Below, piece by piece: positions 9,404-18,794 of a stretch of DNA of 64,000 nt (the stretch's first letter is position 1; every line of letters begins with the position of its first letter). The DNA comes from Methylomicrobium sp. (GTDB lineage: Bacteria > Pseudomonadota > Gammaproteobacteria > Methylococcales > Methylomonadaceae). The DNA is taken from the NCBI GenBank assembly GCA_018333785.1, contig JAGXSU010000148.1, forward strand, positions 1 to 64,000, given 5' to 3'. Below the pieces are notes generated by a model that worked only from the letters and a program-made list of their open reading frames with translations, was not told where the DNA came from and did no database searches. Position numbers and translations under genes: made by a program.

Positions 9404-12400
9404 TTGAAAGTACGTCTAACTGCCGGTCAAACGAGTTTAAAATCCGCTCGTCAAAAACAAAAAATCCAGTCTATTTGCGATCTATACAATGACCATGACA
9501 AGGCCGTCAAACGAGGTCTCCTGAACCGGATGACACAGGTGTTGCTGACCGGGGACAATTTTATTTTATCGCTACCCGCTGCGGTATCAGCATCAATTAT
9601 CGATCAATTAGCCGATTGCTTGATCGATCGATCAGGCCGGTATCTGTTAAGAGTTCTAAGCCTGCCTGGAGAGTCTCAGGAAATCATAGCGATTGTGAGT
9701 GCCCACTCGGAACATATCATCGAGTCAATCACGGCTTTGCAAAGCAGCAGCAAATTACCCTTGAAACTGCTGCTTTACCGGGTGCTGAATGTAGAACGTG
9801 ATGAACAGCAGGTCCTGAAAGTGGATGTGAAATCGACATCAGGGGTAAACGAAATGATCATGCTGGTAAAAATTGATACTACGGATGCATCATTGCGCAC
9901 CACAATCACCCAACGGATCAAAGCCATTCTCGAATGGTCTGCGCTATGGGAAGAAAATCATTCGGAACTCCAGGATAAATTTGCAAAAGTAATAGGACTT
10001 GACCAATTCGCTGGCTTTCAGCCGCTATTAGTTTGGTTTGAACAGGGCGCTTTTAAATTGCTAGAAGCGATGGAATTGATGCCCGATTCAGATTTGGCTC
10101 CCCTGTATTCTCATTTTTGCCCGGTTGATAAAGATCCCCAGGAAGAACAGTTATTTCTCGAACACTTACGGCATGTTTTGGCCCGTTCAACGCCTTTTGT
10201 GATCGATTATCTGCCGGCCGGTTGCTCTTTCATGAGCCCATCATCTCTGGTATATGTCGGGTTAAGGTCAGAGAACAAACCAGGCGGGTGGGTAGAATAC
10301 GCGTTTTGGGGCGAATTGAATGCCAATGAGTTGAACAGTCTGGCCTGCAAAGTTCCTTTTTTAGACCAAAAATTTACTTTGGCAATGAAACAGACGGGTA
10401 TTAAGGAAAACAGTTATGAATTTAATCAGTTCAAGGATATTTTTAATGTTTTTCCTATCATTGAGAGCTTTTTGCTCCAACAGACTCAACTGTATTTGTT
10501 GATCGAATCGTTAAAAAGTTACATTTGCCGGTCTGAAAGTGTCAAATGTCTGGTTCTCGATAGTCCTAATCCGGATTTCATTTCGTTGCTCATCATTATT
10601 CCTAATCAGTTGTATCGTCAGGATATCGAACGGGAAGTTGAACGCAAAGTTTCAAGTTTGCTGAATTGCCGTGTAAAAAAATCGTCTCATACCCAGGCTT
10701 GCGGGCGATTTATCGGCTTGCATATGATGTTGCAGTCGTCAGATCAGGTCGTCGATATCGACATTGACTGTTTGGACAGAGAACTGAGTAAGGTCATCCG
10801 GCCCTGGAAAACCTCATTCAGGCAATTGGTAGAAAGGACGTTTGGAACTGGGCAGGGGGCGGTGTTGTGGCAAAAATACCAGACCGTTTTTCCTTTGTCC
10901 TATCAGATGTTGATGCCGCCCCGGTTTGCGGTCAAGGACATGATGTCGATTGAAACCTGTGTCAAAACAGGGGGGCAAGCCGTCAATTTGCTGAGTCCTT
11001 GTCACGCCCGGCGTGACTACCGGCTTCACTTTTACAGCCGTCAGGAACATTATCTGGACGAATACATTCCTGTGTTAAAGCATTTGGGACTGAGAGTAAA
11101 AGATCAGGTTCAGTTTGTTTTTCATATTGAGGACACCCCGGTCTTCATCAAAAGCTTTACGATTCTCGCTGCTAAAACCCAGATTGAAAGCTTCAGCAAG
11201 CTTAAACTCCGGCTTTTGGAGGCAATCAATGCGATTTCGCAGGAGAAGGCGGATAACGATTCTTTAAACAGTTTATTGGTTTTGACCGGTATGTCCTGGC
11301 AGCAAATCGATGTGCTCAGGGCTTATCGCAATTACTTTCTGCAGCTGGGCCATCCTACAACCATGGCCAGTTTCAATCATGCGCTGACGCATCATCCCCT
11401 GGTTACCAAAAATCTGTTTGCCTATTTTGACGCCCGTTTTAATCCGGAACTGGACGGTGACGATCCTCTTGCGCGCGAAGAACAGACGCTGTTTCCCTTA
11501 AAACTGCAGTTACTCGAAAACATGGCCGCAGTGACTGATGCTAATGATGATAAGGTGCTGAGGACCTTGTTTAATCTGATCGATGCAACGGTGCGATGTA
11601 ATTTTCATGTCCGTCAGCACAGCGATGACTTTTTTGTGGCGTTCAAAATTAATAGCTTGGGCATTATTGATTTACCTGCACCCAAACCGCAGAACGAAAT
11701 TTATGTCCATGCTGCGACCATGGAAGGTATTCATTTGAGAGGCGGCAAGATTTCCAGAGGCGGCATTCGCTGGTCGGATCGGCCTGATGATTTCAGAACT
11801 GAAATTTTGGGGTTGATGCAAACTCAAATGAGCAAGAATGCATTGATTATTCCAAAAGGAGCCAAAGGCGGCTTTATCGTCAAATCAACAAGTAATGGCG
11901 AAGACTTTAAAGTCGCAGTCAAACAGGCTTATGTCACGTTAATGGAGGGCCTGCTTGATCTGACCGACAATTATATCGGCGAAGAAGCCGTCACATTGCC
12001 GGGTATCGTCCGTTACGATGATGTTGACCCTTATCTCGTCGTTGCGGCTGATAAAGGGACCGCGCAATTTTCGGATTTGGCTAATTCTGTTTCCTTACGT
12101 TACCGGTTCTGGCTGAGTGATGCTTTCGCAAGCGGAGGTTCCAGTGGTTATAACCATAAATCGCTGGGCATCACTGCCCGTGGCGCCTGGGAATGTGTCA
12201 AACGGCATTTCCGGGAAATCAATAAAGATATACAAAATGAACCCTTCTCGGTTGTCGGCGTAGGCAGCATGGATGGTGATGTTTTTGGAAACGGGATGTT
12301 GCAATCCAGACAGATACGCCTGTTGGCGGCCATCAGCGGCCAGCATATTTTTGTTGATCCGGATCCGGCCAATCTGGAACTGGCCTATGCCGAACGTCAA

Positions 12401-14110
12401 CGGTTGTTCGAATTGCCGGGATCCAGCTGGAACGATTATAACCGTGACCTGATCTCTGAAGGCGGAGGGGTTTTTTCACGACACGCCAAAGATATTCCGA
12501 TTTCACCGCAACTGCGTAAATGGTTGGGCATACGCTATAAAACGCTGGACGGTGCGAGCTTAATCCGTTTTCTGCTTTCGGCCCCGGTCGAGTTGTTGTG
12601 GCTGGGCGGGATTGGAACTTATGTCAAAGCGACCTCTGAAAAAAATGAGGATGCGGGCGATAGAAATAACGATGAGGTACGTATTGATGCCGCTCAATTG
12701 AAGGCTCATGTAGTTGGTGAAGGGGCGAATCTGGGCTTCACCCAAAAAGCGCGGATCGAATATGCACTGGCCGGTGGCCGCATCAATACCGATGCCATTG
12801 ATAATTCTGCCGGAGTGGATACGTCCGATCATGAGGTCAATTTAAAAATCCTGTTGACCGGACTGCAAAAGAAACAGGTGATTAAAGATTACCAACACGA
12901 ATTTGAAGCGCTGACTGATGAAGTCTGCAAGAGCGTACTGGCTGACAATTACCGGCAAAGTTTGTGCTTGTCGCTGGAACGGCTTCGAATACATTTTCAC
13001 AGCGCCGACGTATTTTTGAGTCTGGCCGCCCGATTGGAAGGTGCGGGTTACCTGGACCGGTTGGTCGAGGCATTTCCGTTGAATAAAGAGGTGATGGCCC
13101 GGACGGATCAGGCCATTACAAGACCGGAACTGGCCGTGTTAATGGCTGCCGGTAAAATGATGCTGACTCAGGAGATCATGGATGAATCGGCTGACATTGA
13201 CTTGCCTGAGTTCGATCCCTACCTGCAGTCTTATTTTCCGGACCCCATCATTCGAAATTATGCAGATTATTTGTCCGGACATCCACTGGCACAAGCCATA
13301 AAAGCTACGGTTATCAGCAATAAAATCATTAACCAGGCCGGCATTAGCTTTTTAAATTGGCACAATGATCGATGCCCCCTGATCCAAAGCGTCACTGCCT
13401 ATCTGACGTTTGAACAGGTGCTTGAGACGGACAGTCTGCGCGAGCAAATTTATCAACTGGATAACCGCGTTCCGGCTGATGATCAATACAGTTTGCTGTT
13501 GAAACTGGAAAATGCACTGGCTCAATTGTGCCAGTGGTCACTGATCAATAATCAGAAAGTGCAACCCGATAAGACGCTTATCAAATCCTATCAACTCAGT
13601 TTGCAGACCTATTTACAAAAATTGAGTACATCCGGTAAAGGTGACACAGAGATAGCTCAATTTGTGCAGGCTGGCATACCTGAAAGTCTGGCTCAGCGGT
13701 GTGTGGCCCTGTCGTATTTAAATGATTTTCCGTTGATTGTTTATCTGATGAATCAAACGAATGGAGATTTTGAAACAGTCTATCGGGTTTTAAACGAGTC
13801 TATGACGCTGCTTGACATCGATAAACTGATGCAACGGCTGGATGCCATGATTTTACAGGATTATTGGGAGAGGAAAGCGGCCGGTGACTTGCGTGTGGAG
13901 CTTAAGCAAATGCTGGTTCAATTGGCCCAAAAGTCATTGGAAACCAGTCATACCAGCCCTGCCAGGTTATTGAATGATGTTGTTTATAAAAATAACTACA
14001 ACCGATATCAGCGGGTTTTTAAGGAAGTATGCCAAACCAGCAGCAACAGTTTGTTGCCACTATTGAGTTTGAGTAAAGCGCTACGCAGCCTGGTGATGCC
14101 GGTTTTGTAA
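9404..14110 (+). CDS. gdhB: NAD-specific glutamate dehydrogenase, large 180-kDa class
   Basis: Oxidatively deaminates glutamate to 2-oxoglutarate with NAD. At 1568 residues it fits the giant bacterial class (about 1600). The N-terminal half carries the regulatory and ACT-like regions. The catalytic domain spans roughly residues 720-1230: 'RGGKISRGGIRWSDR', the substrate-binding lysine region 'IIPKGAKGGF' (Lys818/Lys821), 'SGGSSGYNHKSLGITARGAW' and the nucleotide-binding 'VGVGSMDGDVFGNGM'. The start is TTG, supported by a strong ribosome-binding site (aaggagag) and the 11-base gap after the RsbW-like gene. Large GDHs are usually allosteric; linkage to a partner-switch pair suggests an added layer of control, which is inference. 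Confidence 0.93.
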   Translation: MKVRLTAGQTSLKSARQKQKIQSICDLYNDHDKAVKRGLLNRMTQVLLTGDNFILSLPAAVSASIIDQLADCLIDRSGRYLLRVLSLPGESQEIIAIVSAHSEHIIESITALQSSSKLPLKLLLYRVLNVERDEQQVLKVDVKSTSGVNEMIMLVKIDTTDASLRTTITQRIKAILEWSALWEENHSELQDKFAKVIGLDQFAGFQPLLVWFEQGAFKLLEAMELMPDSDLAPLYSHFCPVDKDPQEEQLFLEHLRHVLARSTPFVIDYLPAGCSFMSPSSLVYVGLRSENKPGGWVEYAFWGELNANELNSLACKVPFLDQKFTLAMKQTGIKENSYEFNQFKDIFNVFPIIESFLLQQTQLYLLIESLKSYICRSESVKCLVLDSPNPDFISLLIIIPNQLYRQDIEREVERKVSSLLNCRVKKSSHTQACGRFIGLHMMLQSSDQVVDIDIDCLDRELSKVIRPWKTSFRQLVERTFGTGQGAVLWQKYQTVFPLSYQMLMPPRFAVKDMMSIETCVKTGGQAVNLLSPCHARRDYRLHFYSRQEHYLDEYIPVLKHLGLRVKDQVQFVFHIEDTPVFIKSFTILAAKTQIESFSKLKLRLLEAINAISQEKADNDSLNSLLVLTGMSWQQIDVLRAYRNYFLQLGHPTTMASFNHALTHHPLVTKNLFAYFDARFNPELDGDDPLAREEQTLFPLKLQLLENMAAVTDANDDKVLRTLFNLIDATVRCNFHVRQHSDDFFVAFKINSLGIIDLPAPKPQNEIYVHAATMEGIHLRGGKISRGGIRWSDRPDDFRTEILGLMQTQMSKNALIIPKGAKGGFIVKSTSNGEDFKVAVKQAYVTLMEGLLDLTDNYIGEEAVTLPGIVRYDDVDPYLVVAADKGTAQFSDLANSVSLRYRFWLSDAFASGGSSGYNHKSLGITARGAWECVKRHFREINKDIQNEPFSVVGVGSMDGDVFGNGMLQSRQIRLLAAISGQHIFVDPDPANLELAYAERQRLFELPGSSWNDYNRDLISEGGGVFSRHAKDIPISPQLRKWLGIRYKTLDGASLIRFLLSAPVELLWLGGIGTYVKATSEKNEDAGDRNNDEVRIDAAQLKAHVVGEGANLGFTQKARIEYALAGGRINTDAIDNSAGVDTSDHEVNLKILLTGLQKKQVIKDYQHEFEALTDEVCKSVLADNYRQSLCLSLERLRIHFHSADVFLSLAARLEGAGYLDRLVEAFPLNKEVMARTDQAITRPELAVLMAAGKMMLTQEIMDESADIDLPEFDPYLQSYFPDPIIRNYADYLSGHPLAQAIKATVISNKIINQAGISFLNWHNDRCPLIQSVTAYLTFEQVLETDSLREQIYQLDNRVPADDQYSLLLKLENALAQLCQWSLINNQKVQPDKTLIKSYQLSLQTYLQKLSTSGKGDTEIAQFVQAGIPESLAQRCVALSYLNDFPLIVYLMNQTNGDFETVYRVLNESMTLLDIDKLMQRLDAMILQDYWERKAAGDLRVELKQMLVQLAQKSLETSHTSPARLLNDVVYKNNYNRYQRVFKEVCQTSSNSLLPLLSLSKALRSLVMPVL

Positions 14111-14113
14111 GCG

Positions 14114-14965
14114 TCATTGATTCAGCGCCTCGGAGAGTAGTTCGGGCCATTGATCCGTCCAGCAGCACGTATGGTCATAATTTTTAATGGATCTAAAGCG
14201 GGCGGAAGGTTGCTGGTCGGCAAAAGACCGGACTATGGCGACCGGCACGTTCGTGTCTTTTTCAGCAGCAAAATGGACTTGGCTGATAGTGGCTGGTAAT
14301 TGGGGTTGCTGAACTGGATTTAATGATTCGCTCAATTCAGAATAACCGTGGTGCTTCGTCCAGGCGGCAGTATCCAGGTTTGCCGATAAGGTGATGAGGG
14401 TCTTGACTGCCGGTATTTTCGAGGCCATCAGTGTCGCCAAAGCACCGCCGCCGCTGAATCCGATCAAAACCACTCGTTGGACTCGTTTGTCCTGTACCCA
14501 GTTGTGTAAAACTTCCACCAGACTATCGACCAAGGGTAGGGCATATCGATGCGATGTCCATAAGAGTGGGCTGCAATTTTGCGATTGGTTGAGACCGTAA
14601 TAACATGGCCTTCCCAGCAAAATGGATGGTGCATTGTCCAACGCCATCAAATGGAGGATCAGCGGATTTCTGGCGGTGGGGTCGCTGGCGATTCGCCGGT
14701 TGCTTTCCCAGGGCGTTCCATCCCCGTCCAGATAAACATGCAGTTCCGGGTAATCGTTTGACTGTTGAGCTGTTTTATTCTCATAAATGCGATGAACGAA
14801 AACGTGACTGCTTAGCAGTTCATCCGTTAAGCCCAGTTCTTTTGCCGATTCGGCAAAATACTCAGAAGGTGTGGCGCAACCGTTAAGTTGCGCTGCACAG
14901 GCTATTGTCAAACTGATCGAAAATAGCCGGTGCAGCCTTACTAAAGTTAGACGGTGTTTAATCAA
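14114..14965 (-). CDS. Alpha/beta-hydrolase lipoprotein
   Basis: A 283-residue predicted lipoprotein. A hydrophobic leader ends in the lipobox LNGC near residue 30. The nucleophile elbow is GFSGGG, and 'FAAEKDTNVP' and 'NYDHTCCW' supply plausible acid and histidine, completing a Ser-Asp-His triad. Substrate unknown; esterase or serine-hydrolase activity is likely. It is convergent with gdhB with only three bases between stop codons. The only long-frame start is a TTG at 14965, and that codon ends exactly where the family A element begins, so the original start and promoter may have been displaced by the insertion. Confidence 0.75.
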   Translation of the reverse strand: MIKHRLTLVRLHRLFSISLTIACAAQLNGCATPSEYFAESAKELGLTDELLSSHVFVHRIYENKTAQQSNDYPELHVYLDGDGTPWESNRRIASDPTARNPLILHLMALDNAPSILLGRPCYYGLNQSQNCSPLLWTSHRYALPLVDSLVEVLHNWVQDKRVQRVVLIGFSGGGALATLMASKIPAVKTLITLSANLDTAAWTKHHGYSELSESLNPVQQPQLPATISQVHFAAEKDTNVPVAIVRSFADQQPSARFRSIKNYDHTCCWTDQWPELLSEALNQ

Positions 14966-15321
14966 CTGAAGTTTCCCAGTTTTTATAGGGTTGTCCAGGC
15001 TTATTGGAGAGCTTTGTTTGCATTAATAGTTACCGTCATTACGGCAGGGATTGCCGGACCAATCCTCATGGAGTGGATTGGCACTCGCCCGAAGGGTGCC
15101 GGGCACGACAGCCCGGCATGTGACCAGAAGCCATGGATGGCAAGAGCTGTAGCACGTCCTTGTGTCCTGGATCCCGGCAATCCCTGCCGGGATGACGCCC
15201 CAGCCTTACTCGACAGTGCTTTATTTAATAGGTTTGCCATCTTTTTCTCAGACGCTATCGATAATTCCTGCAGCTCTAGCAGAATGGCAGTTCCTTTTTG
15301 AAATTATTGGGAAACTTCAGT
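14965..15321. mobile_element. Family A MITE-like element, full-length with nested repeat
   Basis: A 357-bp element with perfect 14-bp terminal inverted repeats, ACTGAAGTTTCCCA at the left and TGGGAAACTTCAGT at the right. It is flanked on both sides by AATCA, an apparent 5-bp target duplication. No transposase is encoded. Its middle (about 15045-15195) contains a family E palindromic insert that the copy at 63671-63895 largely lacks. It separates the hydrolase and caspase genes and touches the 5' end of the first. A non-autonomous transposable element is the best reading. Confidence 0.8.
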
Positions 15322-15323
15322 AA

Positions 15324-17735
15324 TCAAGATTTCGGTACAAAAAAGAAGGGGCTGCCTTCGTGACCCGCATGCTTGAGCGGCGCATATTGAGGGCTTTGGT
15401 CAAAGCCAACTCGTGCAGCCGACACGCGGACTTGTTTGGAGACCGTTCTGAAAATATCGTAATCTTCGATAATTCCGGAGTTACTCTGTAACGCGTCTAT
15501 AAATGCCCGTGCGAAAATAGAATGTTGCTGTGCGCCTTGGTCCAGAACCGGAGCGACGCCTCCCGATGTCAGTACCGTTCGTGCTTTTCGGGTGGTCATG
15601 AATTTAAGCCATTTTTCACGTTTGGCCTCCGGCATTTCATTCGGCAAACGTGCGATAGCGGTGCCTGTCATCGCGCCTGAATAACACGAATCAGCAACAA
15701 CCAGAATATGCCGGGCTGAAATGATGTTGAGGTATTGCGTGATATCGTCGCTTGAAATCCAGTTGGCGGTATTGTCGACTTCCGCGTCGGTAGGCAGCCA
15801 ATAGGCGGCCAGACTGGTTTTGTCGCGTTCGCCATGCCCTGCATAATAAATCAACAGGTTGTCGTTTTCCTTCAATGAGTTACGGATCGTGTTCAACGCA
15901 CTCATAATTTTATGTCGGTTGGCATTGATCAGTAAGGTGGTTTTGTAGCCGTATCGTTGACGAAGTATGGCATCAATCGATTTGGCGTCATTGACTGCCG
16001 TTTTGAGTGTAGGCATTTCGGCATAATCGTTATTGCCGATGATAAGCGCGTGATAATGCCCAAAATCGACTTTATAGGCATTGTCCGATCGGCTGGGGGT
16101 CACGTCCGATTCAGAAGATGATTCCGATGTACCTTCCGTTTGACTGACGACATTAAAACTAAGGCTGCTTTTTTTTCCGGATTGATCGATTGCGACAAGG
16201 TTGACTGCCGATGCCGTTTGTTCCGCGGTAACCTGGAGACGGAAATAACCCAAGTCGTCGATTGTTCCCGGTTTATCATTGACTAAAAATGATTTAAGCC
16301 CGGCAGGCGCTTCAACTTTGCCGGTTATTTCTTTAGTTTTGGCAATCGATCTCAGTTGTAAACTGGGTATTCCCCGCGTTAAAACCATGGGTGGATCGAG
16401 GATTTCAATATTGGGGGCGGCCAAAGCCATCAATACGGGTTGTTTGTTTTCGAGTTGCGCTATTTTTTCCTGGTCCAGCGTGATTTGTTTTTTGAGTGAC
16501 GCTATGCTTTGTCCCTGAGTTTGTAAGGCTTTTTTCTGGGCGCTTAAGTGTTCTCGCTGTTTGGGCTCAGCCGAAGATTGGGAAGGGTTTTCGAGGCTGC
16601 TTTTTATGTCTTTTAAAATGGTTTGATACTCTTTTTCCTGAGCCTGTAGCAGCTTTTCCTTTTTGGCCAATTCCATGCGAGATTTTTCCAGCTTATTATC
16701 AGTATCCCGATTCACTGAGGCGGTGGGAGCTGGCGGGGCTTTTGCAGTCAGCGTTTGTTGTTGAACTTTCGCCGACTGGACGTGGTGCTGGATGGATTTT
16801 TCTTTGGTTTTAAGGTTTTTTTCAATACTGGACAGTTGGCTGCTTTTTTCGTTGAACTCGGTCTGGGTGGACTTTAATTCTTGTTCAAGTTGTTTCAAAC
16901 GGGATTCGTTACGTGATGATTTGTTTTTTTCCTCGTTTAAAGACTTCTTTTTCAATTCCAGATTATTTTTCAGCGATTCCAGCTCATCTTGCTGATCTTT
17001 GAGTTGTGACTGGGTTTCAGTCAGTTGTTTGCGCAACTGGTCGGCTTCGAATTGACGTCGTGCAGCGTCCTGACGCAGGGCTTCCAGTTCCTCTTCATGC
17101 TGGGAGTTGACCTGAGAGGTGGCAACCGAAGCAAATTGCAAGTCTCCGGTGTCCAGACCGGAAGCTTTGCGATACCAATTGAGCGCAGTGGTCATGTTTT
17201 GTTCAACACCCAAACCCTTTTCATAGAGATAGCCTAAGTTGATTTGTGCTCTGGAGTGACCTTTTTCAGCGGCTTTTCTATACCATTCAGCGGCCAGACG
17301 GGGATCGGATTGCGTTCCCAAGCCTTTTTCATAGATTTCTCCGACATTGATTTGCGCTTCGGTGTCACCTTGTTGTGCCAGAGGTAGCCATATTTTGAGG
17401 GCACTGGCAAGGTTGGCGCGGTCATAGGCAACATATTCTCCACCTCGAACTTCACATTCACCCGCCGAGGTTTTGATGGCTCTGCGGGCTGTCAGATAAG
17501 TCATTTGTGTGCCCAGTTTTCTAACCTGACCCGGTAACAAACAATCCACAATGAACAACTTGTCGGTTTCAGCGGGGCTATACCCCTCCATGGCTCGCAT
17601 GCCTTCCGGGCTGTTGGGATCGGTGGTCTGGCAGCCCGGAGCAAATAATAGCAAACCTGTCATGACCAGCATGAGGCTCTGTGTTTTTGGGGATTTAAAA
17701 CCAGGTGCGGGATTTAAAAAAATGGTGCCTGACAT
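15324..17735 (-). CDS. Caspase-like (peptidase C14) lipoprotein with Sel1 repeats and coiled coil
   Basis: 803 residues. The leader ends in a lipobox-like 'FAPGC', so a membrane-anchored lipoprotein is likely. Two Sel1-type repeats follow near residues 115-190 ('AQINVGEIYEKGLG', 'AQINLGYLYEKGLG'), then a Glu/Lys/Gln-rich coiled coil (about 205-435) and an Ig-like segment (about 455-535). The C-terminal caspase-fold domain begins near residue 556 ('ALIIGNNDY'). The catalytic dyad is intact: His634 in 'YYAGHGE' and Cys684 in 'ADSCYSG'. It lies just upstream of tssJ on the same strand. Related bacterial caspase homologues cleave after basic residues, but its substrate is unknown. It could be a T6SS accessory or an independent envelope stress protein. 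Confidence 0.85.
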   Translation of the reverse strand: MSGTIFLNPAPGFKSPKTQSLMLVMTGLLLFAPGCQTTDPNSPEGMRAMEGYSPAETDKLFIVDCLLPGQVRKLGTQMTYLTARRAIKTSAGECEVRGGEYVAYDRANLASALKIWLPLAQQGDTEAQINVGEIYEKGLGTQSDPRLAAEWYRKAAEKGHSRAQINLGYLYEKGLGVEQNMTTALNWYRKASGLDTGDLQFASVATSQVNSQHEEELEALRQDAARRQFEADQLRKQLTETQSQLKDQQDELESLKNNLELKKKSLNEEKNKSSRNESRLKQLEQELKSTQTEFNEKSSQLSSIEKNLKTKEKSIQHHVQSAKVQQQTLTAKAPPAPTASVNRDTDNKLEKSRMELAKKEKLLQAQEKEYQTILKDIKSSLENPSQSSAEPKQREHLSAQKKALQTQGQSIASLKKQITLDQEKIAQLENKQPVLMALAAPNIEILDPPMVLTRGIPSLQLRSIAKTKEITGKVEAPAGLKSFLVNDKPGTIDDLGYFRLQVTAEQTASAVNLVAIDQSGKKSSLSFNVVSQTEGTSESSSESDVTPSRSDNAYKVDFGHYHALIIGNNDYAEMPTLKTAVNDAKSIDAILRQRYGYKTTLLINANRHKIMSALNTIRNSLKENDNLLIYYAGHGERDKTSLAAYWLPTDAEVDNTANWISSDDITQYLNIISARHILVVADSCYSGAMTGTAIARLPNEMPEAKREKWLKFMTTRKARTVLTSGGVAPVLDQGAQQHSIFARAFIDALQSNSGIIEDYDIFRTVSKQVRVSAARVGFDQSPQYAPLKHAGHEGSPFFFVPKS

Positions 17736-17819
17736 AGCTGGCCTCTTTACTTAAGTTAAGAGTTAAAGATTACCTAATTACGTATGACTTTCATCGGAAT
17801 GGATGGCCATTCAAATAGC

Positions 17820-17945
17820 CGTCATACCGGCATGGATTGCCGGTATCCAGTGTACACGGATGTACCGATCCTTTTGAGCGTGGAGTGATTCCCCCCTGCT
17901 CGCATCCATGCAGTTTGGACCCCGGCAATCCATGCCGGGGCGACG
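17820..17945. repeat. Family E dispersed palindromic repeat
   Basis: 126 bp bounded by cgtcataccggcatggattgc and its imperfect complement ending at 'ccatgccggggcgacg'. It sits between the caspase gene and tssJ. Related to the unit at 2277-2376. The rest of the 17736-18057 gap shows nothing else I can name. Confidence 0.65.
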
Positions 17946-18057
17946 CCACCTTTAGAACTCATAGGATCACACTATTTCAGTTTTGGCTGAAGATTATACC
18001 TAATCAGGAAAGATTATAGTCGAGTGTTCCGAATAACCCTCTTTCCCGCCAAATTAT

Positions 18058-18552
18058 TCAGCGCTTCTCAAGTTTCACCGTGTACCCGTCTAGCGAGACC
18101 TTCAACGCGGAAGATTGATCAAAAGGAATGGGTAAAACAGCCCGCCACTGGGCATTATCCAGGTCTCGAAACGCAGCAAATACAGCAAAGTATCGGGTAT
18201 CCGGTTTTACGTCCAGTGTCAGCGATTTATCCGTTGACGGTTTAAGTTCCATTTCCTGGCGATATTGGACCGCATTGCCCAGCAACGTTTGGTCATTATC
18301 GTATAGCGCAAAAAAATCGCTGGTATTGAATTTATCAATGGAAGCCAGTTGATAAATGCGTATGACTAATGGAGAAGCCCTGTTTTCAGCATCCGGATTC
18401 AAAGCCGAGCCTGCTTCAAGCTGAAGGCTGAGTTTTACGGGGGGTGGGGGTTCTGCTGGTTTGGGCGCTGCAACTTCCTCAGTGGACGCACAACCGAAAA
18501 TAAAAGTGATTAAAAAAAGCGCGGTTATCAGGAAAAAAGGTTTGTATTTCAT
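18058..18552 (-). CDS. tssJ: T6SS outer-membrane lipoprotein TssJ
   Basis: Lipoprotein of the JLM trans-envelope complex; it contacts TssM in the periplasm. 164 residues. The leader ends in the lipobox IFGC at about Cys21, followed by a Pro/Ala-rich linker and a beta-sandwich domain with the family phrase 'SPLVIRIYQLASIDKFNTSDFFALY' split over its first strands. Further family features are 'LGNAVQYRQEMELKPS' and 'YFAVFAAFRDLDNAQWR'. It is transcribed away from the main T6SS operon, with a 242-base divergent region to tagH. Assignment is firm from sequence and context. Confidence 0.92.
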   Translation of the reverse strand: MKYKPFFLITALFLITFIFGCASTEEVAAPKPAEPPPPVKLSLQLEAGSALNPDAENRASPLVIRIYQLASIDKFNTSDFFALYDNDQTLLGNAVQYRQEMELKPSTDKSLTLDVKPDTRYFAVFAAFRDLDNAQWRAVLPIPFDQSSALKVSLDGYTVKLEKR

Positions 18553-18722
18553 TGTTGAATAAAATTGTTTCGGGACTAAAAAATGTATTGGGTCGAGTCT
18601 AGCGTTTAAGTATGAATCGGGTCAAATTTTAAGGCTTTGAAAAAACCGATAAAGCCATACGCAAGCTTACCCAAGGGGTCTGGCGATTAATTTTATTATC
18701 AGATATTTATATTTATATTTTT

Positions 18723-18751
18723 ATGGCAAAAGGTGAGTAAGCACATATAAT
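18723..18751 (+). promoter_or_regulatory. Candidate sigma-70 promoter for the T6SS operon
   Basis: A perfect TATAAT at 18746-18751 lies 17 bases after ATGGCA (18723-18728, four of six matches to TTGACA) and 43 bases before the tagH start codon. It is set in the AT-rich tssJ-tagH divergent region. Confidence 0.45.
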
Positions 18752-18794
18752 CAATGCTTCTTAATCATCACGCTTTCATCAAGAGACGATTGTT

